A stretch of 64,000 nt of DNA from a virus. Made by a program: the position numbers and the translations under genes. The stretch covers positions 40,327 to 104,326 of the IMG/VR virus record IMGVR_UViG_3300031257_000001; one strand, given 5' to 3'. The notes below the pieces were generated by a model. The model was given only the letters and a program-made list of their open reading frames with translations, did not search any database and was not told where the DNA came from. Below, in pieces: positions 41,099-50,211 of the stretch (position 1 is its first letter; each line of letters begins with the position of its first letter).

Positions 41099-41637
41099 TC
41101 ATCGTCCTGGAGGGGCTCAACGCTACCGGCAAAAGTTCAGTGGCGGAACAGCTTCACGGTGATTGGGGGTATCCAATCATCAGGCTGTTCCGCTGCTGCA
41201 GCGACGACCACCTGGACGGCAGCCGGGTGGAGCACCTCCGATCGTTGGGCATCCCTGTCAACACGTATGTGGAGGATGCCTTCGTTGCGGACTTCTTGGT
41301 GAGGACGGGCGCCCACGCCACACTGGACCGCTCGATGCCCAGCGGGTTGGCCTACGCTTTGGTGGAGGACAGAATCGACAGCGAGCAGGTCGGGCCGCTG
41401 ATGAGGCTCTGGTGCGACACGCTGCGCAAAACCAAAGTCCACGTCATCCAACTCCACGCATCGAGGGCGGAGCGTGAGCGCCGGATTGAGGGCCGCGAGA
41501 TTCACCCGCAAGACGGCATTCTTGAAGAGTGGCTGGATGAGATCATGGAGTTGTGCGACCTCCCGATGACGAGGGTTGACACCACGACGTTGTCCAAGGA
41601 GGCCACGCTGAAACGCTGTCTGGAATGCCTACGCTGA
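41095..41637 (+). CDS. P-loop nucleoside monophosphate kinase (thymidylate kinase-like)
   Basis: 180 residues, GTG overlapping the ThyX stop. Walker A IVLEGLNATGKSSVAEQL (5-22), DR motif ATLDRSMPSGLAYAL (about 80), and a lid-like REIHPQDG region, as in thymidylate and deoxynucleoside kinases. Would raise (d)NMP to dNDP. Right after ThyX, so the dUMP-derived product is its likely substrate. Confidence 0.7.
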   Translation: MIIVLEGLNATGKSSVAEQLHGDWGYPIIRLFRCCSDDHLDGSRVEHLRSLGIPVNTYVEDAFVADFLVRTGAHATLDRSMPSGLAYALVEDRIDSEQVGPLMRLWCDTLRKTKVHVIQLHASRAERERRIEGREIHPQDGILEEWLDEIMELCDLPMTRVDTTTLSKEATLKRCLECLR

Positions 41638-42035
41638 AGGAGCTCAGGAATTGGGCGCGGGGCGAGGACATCGCCGGGCTGCCGGAGCAGTCTGTGCGGA
41701 CTTCGCCATCCCAACGAGAACACCCCGGGCGAGTCAAGATGCTGGAGCGTTTGGAACAGCTGAAGCTCCAAGCGCGGACCGCCGGCGGACAGCAGACGGG
41801 GATGTACAAGATCAGCACGGGCGGCGACGATGCTTTGATCAAGTTCGGGAAGCACGCCGGGAAGGCGTTGTCAGTGATCATGGATGAGGATCCGACCTAT
41901 CTGGCGTGGATGCTTCGTGATGACGATGACGGCCAGCCTCGGTTCGATTCCGTCTTGCTTGATGTGGTGAAGTATGTACAGGAATCCCACTGGAAGAAAG
42001 CGCGTGAAGAGCGCGCAAAGGGGCGCCGGAGATGA
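41625..42035 (+). CDS. Small protein with ExoX C-terminal-like FGK motif
   Basis: 136 residues. The C-terminal half contains IKFGKHAGKALSVIMDEDP and YLAWMLRDD, the F-G-K-x-x-G...P-x-Y-L-x-W motif seen in small domains beside exonucleases (ExoX C-terminal/DUF3820 group) and phage replisome proteins. The N-terminal half is basic linker. Overlaps the DnaE start (ATGA), so probably a polymerase accessory. Confidence 0.55.
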   Translation: MPTLKELRNWARGEDIAGLPEQSVRTSPSQREHPGRVKMLERLEQLKLQARTAGGQQTGMYKISTGGDDALIKFGKHAGKALSVIMDEDPTYLAWMLRDDDDGQPRFDSVLLDVVKYVQESHWKKAREERAKGRRR

Positions 42036-45000
42036 GCAAGCCTGACGACATCGTTCACCTCCACGTCCACAGCGACATGTCCAATCTGGACGGCTGCGGC
42101 AAGATTCCGGACTATGTGGCCGCGGCCAAAGCCAGAGGTCACCGGGGCGTCGCCTTCACCGACCACGGGACGATGCGCGGGTACATGACCCAGCACGAGC
42201 AGTGCAAGGAGCACGACGTCAAGCCCGTCTATGGCCTTGAGTTCTATGTGTCTCCTGACATGCGGAGGCGTGGGCTCACCGAGGATGAACGGGCGGACAT
42301 CACCCGGGACCTCCCCAAGTCAGAACACAAAGCTGCCATCAAGAAACATGAGGAGCACGCAGGGATCCGCGACCGTTGGCACCTGACCGTTTGGGCCCTC
42401 GATCAGGTTGGTCTGCAGAATTTGTACAGGCTCTCATCCGCGGCGTGGATTGAGGGGTTCTACTACAAGCCACGCATCGACCTCGATGAGCTGATCAAGT
42501 ACGGCGTAGGGTTGGCGGTCGGCTCCGGCTGCTTGGCGTCGCCCATCAACGACTGCTGGGTGTTGGGTAGGCAGAAGCAAGCGCTGGGGTACGCCGATCG
42601 GTTGGCGGATGCGTTCGGCGACAGGCTGTACCTGGAAGTCATGCCACACGCCATTCGGGATCAGCGCCTTGCCAATGGGCTGATGCTCAAGCTCCGCAAG
42701 CGGTACGGCAGCCGGGGTGTTCGCTTGCTCGCAACTCAAGACGCCCACTATGTGGAGCAGGCAGACGCTTGTCACCACGAGGTTCTTCTGTGTATCGGGA
42801 CCAACTCCATCCTGAGTGACCCAGAACGCTTCAAGTTTGATGGCAACGAATTCCATTTCAAGACGCGCAAGGAGATGATTAGGAGCTTCCGGCGGAACCA
42901 TGAGTTCATGCCAGACAGCGCCATCCGAGAAGCGTTGAACACCACGCTGGAGCTTGCGGAGCGCGTGAGTGCCAAGGTGGAGGTGGACTACCACAAGGCG
43001 TTGCTTCCTGATTCAGGCATCCCGGCAAAGTGTGATGGCAACGCATTTGCCTATCTGCGCGATTTGTGTCTGGACGGATGGAAGTGGCGTGAGATTCCCA
43101 AGCGCGCGGCCGCCTATGCCGCCGTCCACGGAGTCAGCAAGCCAGAGGCGCTGGCCATCTACCGCGACAGAATGAAGTACGAGATGGGCGCGCTGGTCCG
43201 CCAGAGGTTTGTGCCCTACTTTTTGATGGTTCACGACATCTACCGCTTCGCACGCGAGGCACACATCATGACCGGGCCCGGGCGCGGCTCGGTTGCCGGA
43301 TCGCTTGTTGCCTACTGCTTGGGGCTTACAGCTGTGGATCCCATTGAGTTCGGCTTGATCTTCGAGCGCTTCATCAACCCGGACCGCATCGACATGCCGG
43401 ATGTGGACATGGACTTCGAGGACAGGCGCCGGTCTGAAATCATGGACTATTTGCGCGCCAAGTACGGCGAGGACAAGGTGTGCCAGATCGCCACCATTGG
43501 GAAGCTGTCGGGGAAGCAGTGCATCCGCGACGTGAGCCGGGTCCTTCAGGTCCCACTCAACGAGGTGAACCAGGTCACAGCGTCGATCATCGAGCGTAGT
43601 TCAGGTGATGAGCGTGCCAGTCAGACCATTGAGGACAGCTTCCAGGAGTTTGCAGTGTGCCGTGCCTTCAACAAGCGGCATCCAGAAGTCCTAGAACACG
43701 CCCGCAAGCTGGAGGGGATGGCCAAGAACCTCGGGATACACGCGGCAGGCGTCGTGGCATCCCCGGTCCCGTTGACGGACCTTCTGCCGTTGGAGATCCG
43801 GAAGCACGACGGCCGCGACCTTGTGGTGAGCGCCGTGGATATGTACGGCGTGGCCTCGACTGGACTGGTAAAGCTGGATGTTCTCGGGCTCCGAACGCTC
43901 ACAGTGATCAAGGAGACGCTGGAGGCCATCGACCGGCGTCACGGTCGGCACATCGACATGGAATCCAGGGACATCGACCTGAACGATCCCAAGGTGCTAC
44001 AGGGATTCACCGACCACAACTTTGGAGGTGTGTTCCAGTACGACACGACCAGCGCGGCCGCGGTCTGTCGTGGCGTGAAGTTCGCCCACTTTGAGGATGT
44101 GGCCGCACTCACCGCACTGAATCGCCCGGGCACCTCCCGGTCGGGCCTCGCCACTGAGTACGTGAGGCGAAAGAAGAAACCAAAAGAGGCTGAAAAGGAT
44201 CATTTCCATCCGTTGGTCAGCAAGATCACCAAGGACACCCTTGGGATCATCGTGTACCAAGAGCACGTCATCCGCATCTTCATCGAGGTGGCAGGCTTCG
44301 CTCCCGGCACGGCTGACAGCCTGCGCAAAACCATTGCCAAGAAGATCGGCGATGAGGCCATGGGCAAGGAGCGCGAAAACTTCATCAGGGGCGCTTGGGA
44401 GCACTCCCGGGTGGACCGAGCCACGGCGGCCAAGATAATGGACGCGATCACTTTCTTCGGCTGTGTGCCATTCTGGACGCAAATCGCGATTCCGCTTGAC
44501 GGAGAACGCTCAATTGGTGTAACGGCTAGAACCTTGCCGATCGATCTGGTTCGACCGGGCGACGAAGTCTGGAGTGTGGACGAGCATTGGCGTTTGGTTC
44601 GGAACCGCGTCAAAAACGTGGTGGCGACAGGGCGAAAGCCGTTGTTCCGAATCGTCGCAAAGATACATGACGGCAACAGGAGGGTCACAGTCGAGGCTAC
44701 CGCTGGCCACTATTGGTTGCTCGTTTCGGGGAAATATGCAAAGACGGAACAGCTCAAGTCAGGCGACGTCATCGCGTATCGGAACCGAACGGCGTTGCGT
44801 GTCGATGTAGCGATCGTCCAATTGATCGAGCCGGTGGAGTTTGTCGGTGACGCAACCACTTATGATCTTGAAGTGGAGAACGAGCCACACAACTATGTCG
44901 CCGACGGATTCGTTTGTCACAACAGCTACGGATTCAACAAAACGGTCGGCCGGTCTGCGATGGTGTGGAAGGCCGGAGCGAATGCTAGCGATCCCAGGGG

Positions 45001-48000
45001 TCAAGTTTCAATAGGTGAAATTGCCGATAGGTGGAACGAGCGCAAGGATGGCACATGGTCTCCAATGGCTCGAAAATTGCGCTATGGCAGATTCAAAATC
45101 ATCCAGATGGATGAAGATGGGCGCTGTCGCCCAGCGCGCCTCATTGGAATCCATGATCACGGTGTCCAGCGCGTGTATCGGCTCAAGACAAAAAGTGGCA
45201 TTGAGACGCCGCCAATCAGCCGTAACCACCGTTTGATGACGTCAGAAGGGTACAAGTCCATAGCCACTGGACTCGGCCCGGGTGATGCGCTCTTGTTCAT
45301 GGGCGAGAACAAGGGCCATGATTATTGCTCCTGGTTTGCTGGCGGTGATAGGCAGTTTGCGCAGTCCGGTAGGGTGAATGACGCATACCGCGCGACGGTT
45401 GCTGCTGTTTGGAAGCGTGACGGTGGCAAGTGCTCCGAGTGTGGCGCGAAGTGCGAGCATGGGCGTGGCGGATCCGAGGTGGCCCACATCTGGTCGCCGG
45501 CCGAATGCGATTACAACAAGGCTCTTTTCCACTCTGAGGCAAATCTGCGTCTGTTGTGTAATTCTTGCCACAAGCGTCTTGACTATGAGAAAGGTGAGCG
45601 CCAAAGGCGATGGAGCAAGGGCAGACCGACATTTGCTGATGAGGTGGTTGAGGTCATCGATTCCGGCGAGGAGCATTGCTATGATCTTGAGGTGGACGCT
45701 CCGGGCCACAACTTCGTCACCGGGCCGGACGGAGAAACGCCGCCGGTCGTTTCCCACAACTCACACGCTACCGCATATGGCATGATTGCGTTCTGGTGCG
45801 TTCACGGGCAAACGCGATTGCTGGATTGGAGCAAGAAAGAGTACACCACGGTGGCACGTGCTTATCGGGAAGGCACAAGCATGATCGCTTGTTACGACGA
45901 ACGGACTGGGGGGACGATCGGCGGCAAAGTTAAGTGTGTGATTCGGACTGGCAAGAAGAAGGTATGGGAGGTGCGTCTGCGCTCCTACAAGACGCTTCGG
46001 TGTTCCTCTGATCACTTGATCTTGACGGACGAAGGATACAAGAAAGCGTCTTGCCTTCGCGTCGGCGATCTGGTCGCTTCGGAAAAGAGGCTTTCGCCTT
46101 CAAAGAGAGAATCTGTCAAGAAGAAGCTGCGACGCGCCGCGAAGGAACAATGGGCGGGGCTGTCTCCGGAGCAAAGAGCGTCGATGGTCTCCAAAGCGCA
46201 CGAGGCGTTGACGCCGGAATTTCGACGAGAGCACGTTTGGCGCGGCACAGCGGAAGACGGCCATAAGGTCTATTCATGGGGAGAGAAGTTGGTCGGTGAT
46301 TGGCTGTCGAGCCGTGGGCTGGAACACGAGACGCAACCTAGCGTCGGACGCGGCAAGCGAGCTGACTTCATTTGCCAAGGCGTGTACGTCGAATACGACG
46401 GGATGCGACGCGAAGAATCGTATTGGGAGGACAAATTCGGGGATCTGCCGTATGTCGTCGTTAAGCCGGGGGACGACTTGGACGATGTACTTTCGTTCTT
46501 GGTCGAGACGGGCAAGATCGTCGTCGGCGAAGAAGTCGCGTTCGAGCCGGTCGTCTTCGCAAGAAAAACGGAGCGCGTCGCGTTGATGTACGACGTCGTC
46601 ATGGAAGGCGAGCCGCACAACTTCCTGGCCAACAACATCGTCGTCCACAACTGCATGTGGCTCAAAACTTACTATCCTTTGGAGTTTTATTGGGCGTTGC
46701 TCAAGAACGAGCCTGACAGGCTTCGCATCCAGCAGTTCGCCAAGGACGCGAAGCAGCACGGCATCGCCCTCTTGCCGCCACACGTCAACGTGTCCGATGA
46801 CGTGTTTGCCATTGACGACGCCAGGACGGCCATCCGCGGTAGCCTCGTGGACATCAAGGGCGTGGGGAAGGCAGCTGCCAAGGCAGTCATCGCCAACAAG
46901 CCATACCGGAGTCTGCTGGACTTGGTGGACAGGGTTGAGCGCCGGGCCGTTCACCGAGGCGTCGTGGTCGCCCTCGCCTCCGCCGGCGCGCTGGAAGGGA
47001 TGCTACCCAACACCAGGCACTTCGTGGAGAACATCGACGCATGGTGGAAGGTGCTCACAGCCAAGGCCAAGCGTGCCAAGAAGTTGCGTGAACTTCTGGC
47101 TGCAGCGAGGGCGGAGCCGGACTGGCCGCCAGAGGACCGCGACCTGCTGGCGTCCCGGGTGAACCCGCTGGCGTTCGGCGCACACCCTGTAGAAGCCCAC
47201 CTCAAGGCGATTGGGCACCGTATCATGGTGCCTGCTGTCACGATGGCTGACGAGGACTTCTTCAAGCGCCACAACAGCAAGGGTGTGTACGTGATGGGGA
47301 TGGTCGTTGAGGTCAAGTACAACCAGATCGGCGACTTCAACACCGGAGAACTGCCCAGCGAGACCGAGAAGCGCCGGATGTTCTGGGGCAGCCGATACGC
47401 CAACATCAACATTGAGGAAAGGACCGGGACGCAGAACCGATTCAAGGTTGACTTCCACATCTTTGATGACCACCGGGCCATCGTGGACAAGGGTGTCGGG
47501 ACTCCGCTTGTGGCGTTCGCAACCCCAATGGCCTTCACAGGGACGTTCCGTGCCCACTTCTTGGTGGACATGGAGGTGCTCCGAGCCAAGCTCACATCCG
47601 GCGATGAGATGGATGTCTGGGAGAACATCGTTACCGGACGCCACCCGGCCCTCGTGTACCGCTGGGCATCGGAATCCGTCCGTGAGGAGCGCTCGACCAA
47701 CGCCAAGTTTGAAAAGTACGGTGGCCACTTCTGTGGTGTGGTCACACACATCCAGCCGAAGTATGACCGCAAGGGCGGGCTGATGGCCTACCTGGGATTG
47801 CTAGCCGGCGATGGCCGGTATGAGCGCGTGCTGGTGTTCGCATCGGTGTGGCAGCACATCAAGCGGAAGCTCAAACGCGGGATGCTAGTCAGGATGGAGT
47901 TGGAGCGTAAGCCGGATCGTGGTGGATGGACGTGCTTCTACAACGGCGGGCATGTCAAGTTCTACAACAGAAAGATTCCAGCCGCCACGCCGGCGGATGA

Positions 48001-48004
48001 GTAG
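42032..48004 (+). CDS. dnaE: DNA polymerase III alpha subunit (DnaE-type) with three inteins
   Basis: 1990-residue precursor; removing inteins of 154, 273 and 285 residues leaves 1278. N-terminal PHP domain (HLHVHSDMSNLDGCG, FTDHGTMRG). Palm: TGPGRGSVAGSLVAYCLGLT, catalytic DVDMDFEDRRRSEIMDYL (about 460), VKLDVLGL. The conserved fingers motif FGSYGFNKSHATAYGMIAFW is broken three times by inteins. C-terminal helix-hairpin-helix (VDIKGVGKAAAKAVIANKPY) and OB domain (RFKVDFHIFDDHR). A full DnaE in a phage is less common than family A/B polymerases. Main replicative polymerase. Confidence 0.92.
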   Translation: MSKPDDIVHLHVHSDMSNLDGCGKIPDYVAAAKARGHRGVAFTDHGTMRGYMTQHEQCKEHDVKPVYGLEFYVSPDMRRRGLTEDERADITRDLPKSEHKAAIKKHEEHAGIRDRWHLTVWALDQVGLQNLYRLSSAAWIEGFYYKPRIDLDELIKYGVGLAVGSGCLASPINDCWVLGRQKQALGYADRLADAFGDRLYLEVMPHAIRDQRLANGLMLKLRKRYGSRGVRLLATQDAHYVEQADACHHEVLLCIGTNSILSDPERFKFDGNEFHFKTRKEMIRSFRRNHEFMPDSAIREALNTTLELAERVSAKVEVDYHKALLPDSGIPAKCDGNAFAYLRDLCLDGWKWREIPKRAAAYAAVHGVSKPEALAIYRDRMKYEMGALVRQRFVPYFLMVHDIYRFAREAHIMTGPGRGSVAGSLVAYCLGLTAVDPIEFGLIFERFINPDRIDMPDVDMDFEDRRRSEIMDYLRAKYGEDKVCQIATIGKLSGKQCIRDVSRVLQVPLNEVNQVTASIIERSSGDERASQTIEDSFQEFAVCRAFNKRHPEVLEHARKLEGMAKNLGIHAAGVVASPVPLTDLLPLEIRKHDGRDLVVSAVDMYGVASTGLVKLDVLGLRTLTVIKETLEAIDRRHGRHIDMESRDIDLNDPKVLQGFTDHNFGGVFQYDTTSAAAVCRGVKFAHFEDVAALTALNRPGTSRSGLATEYVRRKKKPKEAEKDHFHPLVSKITKDTLGIIVYQEHVIRIFIEVAGFAPGTADSLRKTIAKKIGDEAMGKERENFIRGAWEHSRVDRATAAKIMDAITFFGCVPFWTQIAIPLDGERSIGVTARTLPIDLVRPGDEVWSVDEHWRLVRNRVKNVVATGRKPLFRIVAKIHDGNRRVTVEATAGHYWLLVSGKYAKTEQLKSGDVIAYRNRTALRVDVAIVQLIEPVEFVGDATTYDLEVENEPHNYVADGFVCHNSYGFNKTVGRSAMVWKAGANASDPRGQVSIGEIADRWNERKDGTWSPMARKLRYGRFKIIQMDEDGRCRPARLIGIHDHGVQRVYRLKTKSGIETPPISRNHRLMTSEGYKSIATGLGPGDALLFMGENKGHDYCSWFAGGDRQFAQSGRVNDAYRATVAAVWKRDGGKCSECGAKCEHGRGGSEVAHIWSPAECDYNKALFHSEANLRLLCNSCHKRLDYEKGERQRRWSKGRPTFADEVVEVIDSGEEHCYDLEVDAPGHNFVTGPDGETPPVVSHNSHATAYGMIAFWCVHGQTRLLDWSKKEYTTVARAYREGTSMIACYDERTGGTIGGKVKCVIRTGKKKVWEVRLRSYKTLRCSSDHLILTDEGYKKASCLRVGDLVASEKRLSPSKRESVKKKLRRAAKEQWAGLSPEQRASMVSKAHEALTPEFRREHVWRGTAEDGHKVYSWGEKLVGDWLSSRGLEHETQPSVGRGKRADFICQGVYVEYDGMRREESYWEDKFGDLPYVVVKPGDDLDDVLSFLVETGKIVVGEEVAFEPVVFARKTERVALMYDVVMEGEPHNFLANNIVVHNCMWLKTYYPLEFYWALLKNEPDRLRIQQFAKDAKQHGIALLPPHVNVSDDVFAIDDARTAIRGSLVDIKGVGKAAAKAVIANKPYRSLLDLVDRVERRAVHRGVVVALASAGALEGMLPNTRHFVENIDAWWKVLTAKAKRAKKLRELLAAARAEPDWPPEDRDLLASRVNPLAFGAHPVEAHLKAIGHRIMVPAVTMADEDFFKRHNSKGVYVMGMVVEVKYNQIGDFNTGELPSETEKRRMFWGSRYANINIEERTGTQNRFKVDFHIFDDHRAIVDKGVGTPLVAFATPMAFTGTFRAHFLVDMEVLRAKLTSGDEMDVWENIVTGRHPALVYRWASESVREERSTNAKFEKYGGHFCGVVTHIQPKYDRKGGLMAYLGLLAGDGRYERVLVFASVWQHIKRKLKRGMLVRMELERKPDRGGWTCFYNGGHVKFYNRKIPAATPADE
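44462..44923 (+). mobile_element. DnaE intein 1 (mini-intein, no endonuclease)
   Basis: 154 residues: Cys1 (CVPFWTQIAIP), block B VEATAGHYW, block F YDLEVENEPHNYVADG, terminal VCHN, then Ser+1. Inserted FFG | SYGFNK in the fingers motif. Length matches an intein without a homing domain. Confidence 0.9.
44942..45760 (+). mobile_element. DnaE intein 2 with HNH endonuclease and Thr at position 1
   Basis: 273 residues between FNK and SHATAYG. The first residue after the extein Lys is Thr (TVGRSAMVWKAG), not Cys or Ser. Block B is PPISRNHRLMT, followed by an HNH domain (KRDGGKCSECGAKCEHG, VAHIWSP, LRLLCNSCHKRLD), block F YDLEVDAPGHNFVTG and terminal VSHN|S. Boundaries follow from restoring the polymerase motif. 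Confidence 0.82.
45797..46651 (+). mobile_element. DnaE intein 3 with DUF559/VSR-like endonuclease
   Basis: 285 residues between MIAFW and CMWLKTYYP. Cys1 (CVHGQTRLL), block B LRCSSDHLILT, a nuclease domain in frame (YSWGEKLVGDWLSSRGL, GKRADFICQGVYVEYDGM, DLPYVVVKPGDDL), block F YDVVMEGEPHNFLANN, terminal VVHN, Cys+1. The codons (many TCG and GTCGTC) differ from the flanking exteins. Confidence 0.88.
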
Positions 48005-48034
48005 CTACCAAGGACCAATCGGAAGGACAATCAG

Positions 48035-48385
48035 ATGGCTAATGTGACCGACCTGGCGAATGCCGCCGGGGTGCAGCGTGGAATCGTGAATGACGTGCTG
48101 AACCAGATCATCAGGTTCCTCCAGAAGGGAGAGCCCGTGAAGTTGACCGGGTTCGGGACGTTCGAGCGAAAGTTGCACAGGGGAAGGACGCTCAAGACGC
48201 CGGCGGTCCAGGACGGCGACCCGATCACCTACCCAGACAGCTATGCCATGCGCTTCCGTCAGTCACCCATCGCCAAGCAGCGATTGAACACAGCGCCCAA
48301 GAAGGCCAAGAAGGCTGGCAAGAAAACTGCCAAGAAGGTCGTCAAGAAGACAACCAAAAAGACAGCGAAGAAACGGAGGGCATGA
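48035..48385 (+). CDS. HU/IHF-like DNA-bending protein with Lys-rich tail
   Basis: 116 residues. The N-terminal helices (VTDLANAAGVQRGIVNDVLNQIIRFLQKGEPVKLTGFGTFERK) match the HU fold, including the GFGTF signature. The C-terminal 30 residues are mostly Lys/Ala/Thr (KKAKKAGKKTAKK), a histone-like tail. Likely packages or bends phage DNA at replication. It follows the polymerase gene with AAGGA upstream. Confidence 0.83.
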   Translation: MANVTDLANAAGVQRGIVNDVLNQIIRFLQKGEPVKLTGFGTFERKLHRGRTLKTPAVQDGDPITYPDSYAMRFRQSPIAKQRLNTAPKKAKKAGKKTAKKVVKKTTKKTAKKRRA

Positions 48386-48951
48386 TGGACTTTGGCAAGC
48401 GATCAATCACCGTCAACGGCATCGAGGTTGAGCTTGATGTCAACGTTGACCTCCCCATAGCGGACGTGTCCAATGACATGGACCGCGTTGCTTCGCAGAT
48501 GGCGTGGTGGGGAAGCGTCTGGGCGAGCGCCGAACGCGAGGCGGCAGAGGTGGACGCCCACTATCGCCGATGGCGGGCGATGAAGCTGAAGCAGGTCCTG
48601 TCGAAGGATCCCAAGCTGGCCGAATGGAAGGTGAAGGCCGAGGTGGAGTCTGACGCCAAGTTCCTGGAGTTCAAGACGGCCGCCGCCACGGCTGACGAGA
48701 ACATCACGCTTGCCCGGGCCATGTTCGCATCAGCCGGCAAGAAAGCAAATCAGCTCCAATCCAAGGGCGCCATGCAGCGATCGGAGCTGGCGGCGACCGG
48801 GATGACAACACCAGAGGAGCCCAGATCAGCTCCCACCCACAGACGCAGTACCAAGGACGAACCAGACAATGACACCCCGGATGATGATGCGCGACGTGAC
48901 AAAGTCCGTGGAATCTTCCGCACAAAAGGCAAAAGCCCACTAGGAGAATGA
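48382..48951 (+). CDS. Predicted coiled-coil protein between HU-like and SSB-like genes
   Basis: 189 residues. Starts with a short beta unit (SITVNGIEVELDVNVD), then a long helical, charged stretch (about 30-120) with heptad-like spacing, and a disordered polar end. Size, position before SSB and RecA-like genes and the helical make-up are consistent with a recombination mediator such as UvsY, but there is no sequence match I can claim. Overlaps the previous stop. Confidence 0.45.
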   Translation: MMDFGKRSITVNGIEVELDVNVDLPIADVSNDMDRVASQMAWWGSVWASAEREAAEVDAHYRRWRAMKLKQVLSKDPKLAEWKVKAEVESDAKFLEFKTAAATADENITLARAMFASAGKKANQLQSKGAMQRSELAATGMTTPEEPRSAPTHRRSTKDEPDNDTPDDDARRDKVRGIFRTKGKSPLGE

Positions 48952-48954
48952 CAG

Positions 48955-50211
48955 ATGACCGTTGACATGAGCAAGATGCGACAGTCCTACGAGGATCAGC
49001 AGAAGGGTGGCGACATCCTCAACTTCGATCAGGGTGAAACCTTGCTGTACATCCACCCGCCGTGCCGCGGCGCCGATGACAAATGGGAGCCCACGACCGG
49101 GCTGCCTTATGTCCCTGTGACGGTCCACTACAAGGTGGGCAAGGATGGGGCAATGGTCGTGTCCCTGGACCCGGACCGCAACTCTATCATTGAGCACCCG
49201 TTCGTGAAGCGGTTCCTCAAGAAGCGCAAGATGAAGCTCACTGGTTCGTGCCCGGTCGCTGCTGAGCTGGAATCGGGCTCGATGTCGGATGACGAGGCGG
49301 ACGAAAGCCGGGCACAGACCAAGTACCTGTGGGGAATGACTCCGCTTAAGTTCCGCGCCTCCAGTCGTGAGGAGTGGCACAAGATCACCCCCAAGCCTTC
49401 CGTCGCAATGGTCGGCAAACAGATCTATGACGGCATTATGGAGGCGTTCTTCGACAACGGAGACATCACCGACATGGACGGCGCCATTCTGGTCCGCGTC
49501 ATCCGCAAGGGCAAGGACCGCACCACCAAGTATGAGGTGAAGGTGGACCCGTCCAGCCTCAAGAAGCCATTCAAGCTTCCCGCCAAGCTCCGGGCGGCCA
49601 TCGTCAAGGCCATTGAAGAGGAAGGCGACTGCGACCTGTTCCAGCTCACGTCCAACCTCATGAAGTCGCCGGCCGATGTGGAGGCACTGCTCAGCGGCGT
49701 CAAGTCATCTTCCGACCCGGACGATGACGATGACGAGGCCGATGACGATGAGCCGGAACCCCGCCGGAAGGCGAGCAAGAAGCGGAAGCCCGAGCCCAAG
49801 CCCGAGGATGACGAGGGTGATGACGCCCTCGATGACGAGGATGACGAGCCGCCACCCAAGAAGGCTGCCAAGAAGCCCGAGCCCGAGGAAGAGGATGATG
49901 ACGACCTCGATGACCTCGATGACGATGACGAGGATGACGAGCCGCCACCCAAGAAGTCCTCCAAGAAGACATCCAAGAAGGCCGCCAAGAAGGTGGAGCC
50001 AGAGCCCGAGGATGATGACGAGGATGACGAGGAAGATGAGCCCCCGCCACCCAAGAAGTCCTCCAAGAAGGCGGAGCCCGAGGAGGATGACGAGGACGAT
50101 CTGGGCCTCGATGACCTGGAAGCCGCTCTGGATGAGTTGGATGAGGAAGAACAGAAGGCTCCACCCAAGAAGAAAGCCTCCAAGAAGGCTGGCAAGAAGC
50201 GAGCGACGTGA
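48955..50211 (+). CDS. Probable single-stranded DNA-binding protein (gp32-like) with alternating charged tail
   Basis: 418 residues. The N-terminal 235 residues resemble gp32-type SSBs (YIHPPCRGADDKWEPTTGLPYVPVTVHY, CPVAAELESGSM, KYLWGMTPLKF) with a Cys pair. The C-terminal 180 residues alternate Asp/Glu clusters with Pro/Lys clusters (EPPPKKxxKK), a low-complexity tail that would bind replication partners, like the acidic tail of SSBs but much longer. Between HU-like and Dam-like genes. Confidence 0.6.
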   Translation: MTVDMSKMRQSYEDQQKGGDILNFDQGETLLYIHPPCRGADDKWEPTTGLPYVPVTVHYKVGKDGAMVVSLDPDRNSIIEHPFVKRFLKKRKMKLTGSCPVAAELESGSMSDDEADESRAQTKYLWGMTPLKFRASSREEWHKITPKPSVAMVGKQIYDGIMEAFFDNGDITDMDGAILVRVIRKGKDRTTKYEVKVDPSSLKKPFKLPAKLRAAIVKAIEEEGDCDLFQLTSNLMKSPADVEALLSGVKSSSDPDDDDDEADDDEPEPRRKASKKRKPEPKPEDDEGDDALDDEDDEPPPKKAAKKPEPEEEDDDDLDDLDDDDEDDEPPPKKSSKKTSKKAAKKVEPEPEDDDEDDEEDEPPPPKKSSKKAEPEEDDEDDLGLDDLEAALDELDEEEQKAPPKKKASKKAGKKRAT

